Positions 58,561-64,000 of a stretch of 64,000 nucleotides of DNA are shown piece by piece. The notes below the pieces were generated by a model. That model was given only the letters and a program-made list of their open reading frames with translations. It was not told the origin of the DNA and made no database searches. Source of the stretch: Burkholderiales bacterium. GTDB taxonomy: Bacteria; Pseudomonadota; Gammaproteobacteria; Burkholderiales; Casimicrobiaceae. The first letter of the stretch is position 1. Each line of letters opens with the position of its first letter. Location of the stretch: assembly GCA_020851235.1 (NCBI GenBank), contig JADZDD010000035.1, forward strand, positions 1 to 64,000, read 5' to 3'. A program made the translations under genes and the position numbers.

Positions 58561-59237
58561 GCGCAGCGCGTCCCGCAATCAGGCGGCCGCACGCGGTCAT
58601 CTTCGACATGGACGGCCTCATGCTCGACACCGAGCGGCTCGCGCCCGCCGCCTGGCGCGACGCCGCACGCGAACTCGGTGTCGACTTCGACATGGGACTC
58701 CTGCCGGCGATGGTCGGGCGCAACGCGATCGATTGCCGGATGCTCGTCATCGAACGGCACGGACCGCGCTTTCCCGTCGACGCCCTGATGCACGCGTGGG
58801 GCGTCGCCTACGACGCCATCGTCGAGCGCGAAGGGATCGACCTCAAACCCGGGCTCCTCCCGCTCTTCGCCTGGCTCGAGGAGGAGCGCATCCCCAAATC
58901 GGTCGCGACCTCGACACGCCGCGATCGGGCGCATGCGAAGCTCGCGCAAACCGGCATCGCCGATCGCTTCGTCGCACTCACCGGCGGCGACGAGATCGCA
59001 CGCGGCAAGCCCGCACCCGACATCTTCCTGCTTGCGGCAAGGCGGATGGGATACGCTCCCGCCGACATCGTCGTGCTCGAGGATTCGGAGCCCGGCGTGC
59101 GCGCGGCGCTCGCCGCCGGCATGACGCCGATCATGGTGCCCGATCTCGCGCCGCCGTCGGCGGAGATCCTGGCGCAGGGCGTCCTGGTGCTGGAATCCCT
59201 CTCGCAGGTGCCGCAGTGGCTCGGCGCGGCGGGCTGA
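58557..59237 (+). CDS. HAD-family hydrolase inserted between ruvC and ruvA
   Basis: A 226-residue HAD phosphatase of the beta-phosphoglucomutase-like group: nucleophile [10 protein letters not shown] (about residues 19-28), [28 protein letters not shown] and [17 protein letters not shown]. Asp19/Asp21 equivalents and the Lys are present. The substrate is not known. ATGA overlap with ruvC makes it part of the ruv transcript even though ruvC-ruvA-ruvB is normally uninterrupted. Confidence 0.92.
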   Translation: MSAARPAIRRPHAVIFDMDGLMLDTERLAPAAWRDAARELGVDFDMGLLPAMVGRNAIDCRMLVIERHGPRFPVDALMHAWGVAYDAIVEREGIDLKPGLLPLFAWLEEERIPKSVATSTRRDRAHAKLAQTGIADRFVALTGGDEIARGKPAPDIFLLAARRMGYAPADIVVLEDSEPGVRAALAAGMTPIMVPDLAPPSAEILAQGVLVLESLSQVPQWLGAAG

Positions 59238-59257
59238 TGACGCCGCGGATCCGATGC

Positions 59258-59263
59258 GATAAT
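59258..59263 (+). promoter_or_regulatory. Possible -10 element for ruvA-ruvB
   Basis: GATAAT (5 of 6) lies 5 bases before the ruvA ATG in the 31-base gap after the HAD gene. If used, the mRNA would be leaderless. Confidence 0.3.
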
Positions 59264-59268
59264 CGGCC

Positions 59269-59850
59269 ATGATCGGCCGCCTCCACGGAACGCTCCTCGA
59301 GAAGGTCCCGCCGCAAGTCCTCCTCGACGTGCAGGGTGTCGCCTACGAGGTCGACGTGCCGATGAGCACGTTCTACAACCTTCCCGCCACCGGTGTTGCC
59401 GTCACGCTCTACACGCACCTCGTCGTGCGCGAGGACGCGCATCTCCTCTATGGCTTCGGCACCGACGCCGAGCGCCGGGCGTTTCGCCAGCTCCTGAAGA
59501 TCAGCGGCATCGGCGCGCGGATCGCGTTGTCGGTCCTCTCCGGACTCTCGGTGGCCGAACTCGCGCAGGCGGTCACGCTGCAGGAGTCCGGGCGCCTCAC
59601 CAAGATCCCCGGCATCGGGAAGAAGACGGCCGAACGCTTGCTCCTCGAACTCAAGGACAAGCTCGGCGCCGACCTTGCGAGCGTCGCAGGCGTCCACCGC
59701 ACGCCGCCGCCGACGAGCGACGTGCTGCACGCGCTCGTCGCGCTCGGCTACAGCGACAAGGAGGCGGTTGCCGCGATCAAGGCGCTGCCCGAGGGACTGA
59801 CCGTGGCCGACGGCATTCGTCAGGCGCTGAAGCTCCTCGCCAAGGCATAG
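59269..59850 (+). CDS. ruvA: Holliday junction DNA-binding protein RuvA
   Basis: A 193-residue Ruv[39 protein letters not shown], the two helix-hairpin-helix motifs ([21 protein letters not shown] and [24 protein letters not shown]) and the C-terminal domain III binding RuvB ([20 protein letters not shown]). 15 bases before ruvB. Confidence 0.96.
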   Translation: MIGRLHGTLLEKVPPQVLLDVQGVAYEVDVPMSTFYNLPATGVAVTLYTHLVVREDAHLLYGFGTDAERRAFRQLLKISGIGARIALSVLSGLSVAELAQAVTLQESGRLTKIPGIGKKTAERLLLELKDKLGADLASVAGVHRTPPPTSDVLHALVALGYSDKEAVAAIKALPEGLTVADGIRQALKLLAKA

Positions 59851-59865
59851 TTAGAATCGCGCCCC

Positions 59866-60915
59866 ATGGCCATCGAAAGCGACCCGCTCGACCGCGTGGT
59901 CACCGCGAAGGCGGCCGGTGTCCACGAGGAGGTCGCCGATCGCGCATTGCGGCCGCGCGGACTCGCCGAGTACGTCGGACAGGAGAAGATCCGCGACCAG
60001 CTCGCGATCTTCATTGCCGCGGCGAAGCAGCGCGGCGATGCGCTCGACCATGTGCTGCTCTTCGGCCCGCCCGGGCTCGGCAAGACGACGCTGTCGCACA
60101 TCCTGGCGCACGAACTCGGCGTCAACCTGCGCCAGACCTCTGGGCCGGTGCTCGAGCGCCCGGGCGATCTCGCGGCGCTCCTCACGAACCTCGAGCCGCG
60201 CGACGTGCTCTTCATCGACGAGATCCATCGCCTGTCGCCGGTCGTCGAGGAGATCCTCTACCCCGCGCTCGAGGACTTCCAGATCGACATCATGATCGGC
60301 GAGGGGCCCGCCGCACGCAGCGTGAAGCTCGACCTGCCGCCGTTCACGCTGGTCGGCGCGACCACGCGCGCGGGCATGCTCACCAATCCGCTGCGCGACC
60401 GCTTCGGGATCGTCGCCCGGCTCGAGTTCTACACGACCGACGAGCTCATGCGCATCGTCCAGCGCTCGGCGCGGCTGCTCGCCATCACGGTGGACGACGA
60501 CGGCGCGCGCGAGATCGCCCGACGCTCGCGCGGCACGCCACGGATCGCCAACCGCCTCCTGCGCCGCGTGCGCGACTTCGCCGAGGTCAAGGCGCAGGGC
60601 GAGGTCACCCGCGAGGTCGCTGACGCCGCGCTGTCGCTCCTCGACGTCGACGCCTCGGGGCTCGACGTCATGGACCGCAAGCTCCTCGCCGCCGTGCTCA
60701 CCAAGTTCGCCGGCGGCCCGGTCGGCGTCGACAACCTGGCGGCTGCCATCGGCGAGGAACGCGACACCATCGAGGACGTGCTCGAACCCTACCTCATCCA
60801 GCAGGGGTTCTTGCAGCGAACCTCGCGTGGCCGCGTCGCGACGGTGCTGTCGTTTCGCCACTTCGGGCTGACCCCGCCCGCGGCCCAGGGTGGTGCGGAC
60901 CTCTTCGGCGAATGA
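59866..60915 (+). CDS. ruvB: Holliday junction helicase motor RuvB
   Basis: A 349-residue AAA+ ATPase: [19 protein letters not shown], Walker [18 protein letters not shown], Walker [26 protein letters not shown], sensor 1 [40 protein letters not shown] (sensor 2) and a C-terminal winged helix. Complete. Overlaps ybgC by ATGA. Confidence 0.97.
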   Translation: MAIESDPLDRVVTAKAAGVHEEVADRALRPRGLAEYVGQEKIRDQLAIFIAAAKQRGDALDHVLLFGPPGLGKTTLSHILAHELGVNLRQTSGPVLERPGDLAALLTNLEPRDVLFIDEIHRLSPVVEEILYPALEDFQIDIMIGEGPAARSVKLDLPPFTLVGATTRAGMLTNPLRDRFGIVARLEFYTTDELMRIVQRSARLLAITVDDDGAREIARRSRGTPRIANRLLRRVRDFAEVKAQGEVTREVADAALSLLDVDASGLDVMDRKLLAAVLTKFAGGPVGVDNLAAAIGEERDTIEDVLEPYLIQQGFLQRTSRGRVATVLSFRHFGLTPPAAQGGADLFGE

Positions 60916-61325
60916 CCGCGGCGCAACCCTTCTCGTTTCCCGTCCGCGTTTACTACGAGGACACCGACGCCGCCGGCGTCGTGTACTACGCCAATTACCT
61001 CAAGTTCATGGAACGCGCGCGCACCGAATGGCTCGCCGCCCTGGGCTTCCCGCTCGCGAGCTTCGAGCGCGAGCACGGCGTGGCCTTCGTCGTCCAGCAC
61101 TGCGAGATCGACTTCCACGCACCGGCGCGATTGAACGATGCGCTCATGGCCACGGTCGAAGTCGTCGCGCGCGGGGCGGCACGGCTCGTCGTGCGCCAGC
61201 ACGTGCGGCGCGACGACACCGTGCTCACGACGGCGCAGGTGACGCTCGCCTGCATCGATACCGCGCGCTGGCGCCCCACGCGGATGCCGCAACCCCTCAT
61301 GCAACGGCTGGAGATCCACGCTTGA
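60912..61325 (+). CDS. ybgC: Tol-Pal associated acyl-CoA thioesterase
   Basis: A 137-residue hot-dog thioesterase: [38 protein letters not shown] with the catalytic Asp in YEDTDAAG, then [18 protein letters not shown]. YbgC acts on acyl chains and physically associates with the Tol-Pal genes. The TGA overlaps the tolQ start (TTGA). Confidence 0.95.
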   Translation: MTAAQPFSFPVRVYYEDTDAAGVVYYANYLKFMERARTEWLAALGFPLASFEREHGVAFVVQHCEIDFHAPARLNDALMATVEVVARGAARLVVRQHVRRDDTVLTTAQVTLACIDTARWRPTRMPQPLMQRLEIHA

Positions 61326-61990
61326 ACGTCCACACCGACCTGTCGTTCGTCACGCTGATGCTGCACGCCTCCGTGGTCGTGCAGGCCGTGATGGCGCTGC
61401 TCGCCGCCCTCTCGCTGTGGTCGTGGTGGCAGATCTTCCTCAAGCTCTTCCAGTTGCGCCGTGCGGCCGCCGATACCGACCGCTTCGAGGATGCATTCTG
61501 GAAAGGTGGCGACCTGGCCGAGCTCTACCAGCGCACGCAGCAAGCCCGCACCGGCAGCGGCGTCGAGCACATCTTCACCGCCGGATTTCGCGAGTACGCG
61601 AAGCACCGGCGGCAAGGCAGCGCCTCGGCGGTCACCCTCGATTCGGCACGGCGCGCGATGCGGGCGGCGTACCAGCGCGAGATCGATGCGCTCGAGGCCG
61701 GGCTGTCGGGACTCGCCACCGTGGGCTCGGTGTCGCCGTACATCGGCCTCTTCGGAACCGTGTGGGGCATCATGAACGCCTTCCGCGGCCTCGCCAACGT
61801 GACGCAGGCCACGCTGGCCAACGTCGCTCCGGGGATCGCGGAGGCGCTGGTGGCGACCGCGATCGGGCTTTTTGCCGCCATCCCCGCCGTCGTCGCGTAC
61901 AACCGCTACACCCACGACCTCGATCGGCTCGCCACGCGTTACGAGACGTTCATCGAGGAGTTCTCGAACATCCTGCAGCGTCAGGGCTAG
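61322..61990 (+). CDS. tolQ: TolQ
   Basis: A 222-residue ExbB/TolQ-family inner-membrane protein with three membrane segments: MLHASVVVQAVMALLAALSLWSWWQIF, then VSPYIGLFGTVWGIMNAFRGLANVTQATLANVAPGIAEALVATAIGLFAAIPAVVAYN. It forms the proton-driven motor with TolR. Start is TTG overlapping the ybgC stop; no later start would keep the first membrane segment. Confidence 0.95.
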   Translation: MNVHTDLSFVTLMLHASVVVQAVMALLAALSLWSWWQIFLKLFQLRRAAADTDRFEDAFWKGGDLAELYQRTQQARTGSGVEHIFTAGFREYAKHRRQGSASAVTLDSARRAMRAAYQREIDALEAGLSGLATVGSVSPYIGLFGTVWGIMNAFRGLANVTQATLANVAPGIAEALVATAIGLFAAIPAVVAYNRYTHDLDRLATRYETFIEEFSNILQRQG

Positions 61991-62019
61991 GTGTCGCCGC
62001 GTCCGGACGAGAGCACCCC

Positions 62020-62427
62020 ATGCGACGCCAGCGCAAATCGATCAACCAGATCAACGTCGTGCCGTACATCGACGTGATGCTGGTGCTGCTCGTGATCTTC
62101 ATGGTGACGGCACCGCTCATCACGCCTGGCGAGATCGAGCTGCCGTCGGTCGGCGGCGCGCCGAAGGTCCCGGACCAGCCGCTCGAGCTCACGCTCGTCG
62201 GCAAGAACACGCTGTCGCTGCGCGACACGCGAACCGGCCAGACGCTGCGGGGGTCGCTCGCCGACCTCACCGCGACCATCGTCGACAAGCAGCGCGAATC
62301 CACGCAGCCCGTTGTCATCGCCGCCAACAAGGACGCACGCTACGAGGACGTGATCGCGATCGTCGACGGCCTGCAGCGGGCCGGCGTCAAGCGCGTGGGG
62401 CTCCTCGCGCGCCCCGCGGCGAAGTAG
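62020..62427 (+). CDS. tolR: TolR
   Basis: A 135-residue ExbD/TolR protein: INVVPYIDVMLVLLVIFMVTAPLITPGEIELPSV is the membrane helix with the proton-carrying Asp (VPYIDVML), followed by a periplasmic domain ending YEDVIAIVDGLQRAGVKRVGLLARP. 29 bases after tolQ, 24 before tolA. Confidence 0.95.
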   Translation: MRRQRKSINQINVVPYIDVMLVLLVIFMVTAPLITPGEIELPSVGGAPKVPDQPLELTLVGKNTLSLRDTRTGQTLRGSLADLTATIVDKQRESTQPVVIAANKDARYEDVIAIVDGLQRAGVKRVGLLARPAAK

Positions 62428-62451
62428 CGCTTGCACGCCCCCACGCCGCCG

Positions 62452-63411
62452 ATGAGCCATCCCGCCGCGGACCGCCGCGAGAGGCCGCGCCGACCGCGGC
62501 GCGTCGAGGGCAAGGGTTGGGCGTTCGTGCTCGCCGTCGCGGTGCAACTCGGCTTCCTCGCCGTTCTCGTCTTTTCGATCCAATGGCAGCGGCGGCCCCC
62601 GGAAGCGGTGTCGGTCGAACTCTATGCGCCGCCGGTCAAGGCGCCCGCGCCGCAGCCGATCCCACCCCCCAGGGTCGAACCCAGGCCGGAACCCACTCCG
62701 ACGCCGCCACCCAAGCCCCCCGAGCCGGTCGCCGCCGAGCCCGATCCGCGTGCCGCGGAGATCGCGCTCAAGGCAAGACAGGAACGCGAGCGCGCGCAGG
62801 AAGAGGAACGCCAGCGCAAGCTCGAGCAGGAGAAGAACGCGCGCGAGCAGGCGAGGCTCGCCGAGGAGAAGCGCAGGGCCGACGAGCAGCGCAAGGAGGC
62901 CGAGCAGCGCAAGGAGGCCGAGCGGCAGAAGGAGCTCGCCCGGCAGAAGGAAGTCGAACGCAAGAGGGAGCTGGAGAAGCAGCAGGCCGAAGCGAAAGCC
63001 CGCGAGCGCCGGCAGCAGGAGGAGCTGGCGGCGATGCGGGCGCAAGCGGAGCGCGAGAAGCAGTTGCGCGACCAGGCGGCGCGTGAGCAGGCCGAAAGGC
63101 AAGCGCAGCAAGCCGCCGCCGGTGCAGCGCGATCGAAGGCGGAGGCGGACTGGATTCGGCGCATCCAGGCCAAGGTCAAGGGCAACGTGATCGTGCCGCC
63201 CGACCTCGCCGGCAATCCCACGGCCATCTTCGATGTCGTGCAGCTGCCCACCGGCGAGATCCTGCAGGCAACGTTGCGGAAGTCGAGCGGCAACCGCGCC
63301 TACGACGACGCGGTCCAGCGCGCGATCATGAAGTCGTCGCCGCTGCCACGGCCGGAGCGCAACGACCTGTTCCAGCGTGAACTGCGCCTGGAATTCCGGC
63401 CCTTCGACTGA
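62452..63411 (+). CDS. tolA: TolA
   Basis: A 319-residue TolA. One N-terminal membrane helix (GWAFVLAVAVQLGFLAVLVFSIQW), a proline-rich stretch, then about 130 residues of charged helix rich in Glu, Lys, Arg, Gln and Ala (the long periplasmic coiled rod), and the C-terminal domain binding TolB/colicins (DWIRRIQAKVKGNVIVPPDLAGNPTAIFDVVQLPTGEILQATLRKSSGNRAYDDAVQRAI). I use the ATG giving MSHPAADRR; a TTG at 62431 would add 7 residues. It should energise Pal-TolB, but those genes do not follow. Confidence 0.94.
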   Translation: MSHPAADRRERPRRPRRVEGKGWAFVLAVAVQLGFLAVLVFSIQWQRRPPEAVSVELYAPPVKAPAPQPIPPPRVEPRPEPTPTPPPKPPEPVAAEPDPRAAEIALKARQERERAQEEERQRKLEQEKNAREQARLAEEKRRADEQRKEAEQRKEAERQKELARQKEVERKRELEKQQAEAKARERRQQEELAAMRAQAEREKQLRDQAAREQAERQAQQAAAGAARSKAEADWIRRIQAKVKGNVIVPPDLAGNPTAIFDVVQLPTGEILQATLRKSSGNRAYDDAVQRAIMKSSPLPRPERNDLFQRELRLEFRPFD

Positions 63412-63427
63412 AGCCTCCGTGCCGCGG

Positions 63428-63470
63428 CAGGTAGCTCCCCGGGCCACCGCCACCGCGCTACACTACCTGC
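63428..63470 (+). promoter_or_regulatory. Possible promoter and inverted repeat upstream of the periplasmic binding protein
   Basis: CAGGTAG (63428-63434) and CTACCTG (63463-63469) form a 7-bp inverted repeat (8 bp counting the flanking G-C) with a 28-base loop. TACACT at 63459-63464 may be a -10 element, 79 bases before the ATG. The gap of 131 bases after tolA is large enough for a separate transcription unit. Confidence 0.35.
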
Positions 63471-63542
63471 ATCGCGTGCCGTCGATCGTGCGCTCGAAAG
63501 AAGGCGTGCAAGGCGGAGGAAAATCACCCAGGAGGACTGTCG

Positions 63543-64000
63543 ATGTCGATTCGCACTTTGCCGCGCGCGGCCGCGCGCATCCTCGCGAGCCTTGCCTTCG
63601 CGGCACTTGCCGTCGCCCCCGCCGTCCACGCGGCCGAGGTCGTCAACGCGTACTCGATCTGGCCCGAGAACTGGGCCAAACCCATGTTCGAGGAGTTCGA
63701 GAAGGCCACCGGCATCAAGGTGAACTTCGTGCGTTTCTCCTCCGGCGAAGCGCTCGCGCGCGTGATCGCCGAGAAGAACAATCCCAAGGTCGACGTGCTC
63801 TTCGGTGGCCCCGTCGAGACGTTCGCTGCCGGAATCAATGAAGGCGTGTTCGAGCCGTACAAGTCGCCGTCGTTCGCCAAGCTCCCGGCGCGCTTCCGGC
63901 ACGCCGACGGCCAGTGGACCGCGATCGCCGACGATCCCCTCGTCTTCATGACCAACAACAAGTTTCTCGCCGAGCACAAGCTGAAGCCGCCGACGTCGTG
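63543..64000 (+). CDS. ABC transporter periplasmic substrate-binding protein (5' part)
   Basis: The gene runs off the right edge after 152 codons. The ATG is preceded by GGAGGA. MSIRTLPRAAARILASLAFAALAVAPAVHA is a signal peptide, followed by EVVNAYSIWPENWAKPMFEEFEKATGIKVNFVRFSSGEALARVIAEKNNPKVDVLFGGPVETFAAGINEG. This is the family 1 extracellular solute-binding fold, close to Fe(III)/FbpA-AfuA or phosphonate/polyamine-type proteins. The ligand cannot be fixed. It takes the place where tolB and pal usually follow tolA. Confidence 0.88.
   Translation, partial: MSIRTLPRAAARILASLAFAALAVAPAVHAAEVVNAYSIWPENWAKPMFEEFEKATGIKVNFVRFSSGEALARVIAEKNNPKVDVLFGGPVETFAAGINEGVFEPYKSPSFAKLPARFRHADGQWTAIADDPLVFMTNNKFLAEHKLKPPTS

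Overview
The window is a gene-dense, high-GC chromosomal segment with no plasmid, phage, insertion-sequence or CRISPR signatures. Gene content and order point to a betaproteobacterium: clpA-clpS facing a cold-shock gene and icd; pcnB-folK-dgk-panC; one very long minus-strand run mla-ABC transporter-ibaG-murA-(queF-guaD)-his-hinT-tat, with petABC-sspAB beyond it; and kdsDC-lptCAB-rpoN-hpf-ptsN-hprK-rapZ on the plus strand. I cannot assign a genus from sequence alone. Start codons are often GTG or TTG, and 4-base ATGA/GTGA/TTGA overlaps are the usual way neighbouring genes are joined.

Region by region. 1-6.7 kb: clpA 5' end and clpS (minus), a cold-shock protein with a clear intrinsic terminator, icd (minus), an RluE-like pseudouridine synthase, pcnB, folK, a deoxynucleoside kinase and panC (plus; panB, often found between these last two, is absent). 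6.7-13.4 kb (minus): an efflux-type ABC system (membrane fusion protein, ATPase, two FtsX/MacB-like permeases), then an EamA transporter coupled to an alpha/beta hydrolase and a small lipoprotein. 13.5-20.2 kb: dnaE coupled to a quinone oxidoreductase, a convergent SDR, and a secreted protein joining a choice-of-anchor L domain to a DUF5648-like domain. 20.3-26.4 kb (minus): a UvrD-like helicase with a perfect palindrome just before its start, tRNA-Thr, sspB, sspA and the cytochrome bc1 genes petC, petB and petA. 26.7 kb: a DegS/AlgW-type protease (plus). 27.9-46.4 kb (minus): tatCBA, hinT, the his operon (G-D-C-B-H-A-F-I-E in transcription order), guaD, queF, murA, ibaG, an ABC-2 exporter and mlaFEDACB. 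46.5-48.5 kb: a CPA2 antiporter (minus). 48.6-64 kb (plus): kdsD-kdsC-lptCAB-rpoN-hpf, ptsN-hprK-rapZ, a LON-domain protein, yebC, ruvC-HAD-ruvA-ruvB, ybgC-tolQRA, and the 5' part of a periplasmic binding protein where tolB/pal would be expected.

Functional themes: envelope building and asymmetry (kdsDC, lptCAB, mla, murA, tol), respiration and Tat export (the Rieske protein PetA carries a twin-arginine motif and the tat genes lie nearby), histidine synthesis, DNA replication and repair (dnaE, ruvABC, helicase) and nitrogen-PTS/sigma-54 regulation.

I did not find a clearly new multi-gene system. The best leads are small-scale: a 38-bp tandem duplication of the hisI translation start that creates a coupled mini-ORF between hisF and hisI; an 18-bp perfect palindrome resembling the Gram-positive SOS box in front of the helicase gene; the choice-of-anchor L/DUF5648 secreted protein; two adjacent strong hairpins between hisE and hinT; and several departures from conserved gene order (queF-guaD inserted upstream of hisG, panB missing, tolB/pal missing, a HAD phosphatase inside the ruv genes). 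All promoter calls rest on -10-like hexamers seen by eye and are tentative. No stretch above 300 bases lacks a gene.
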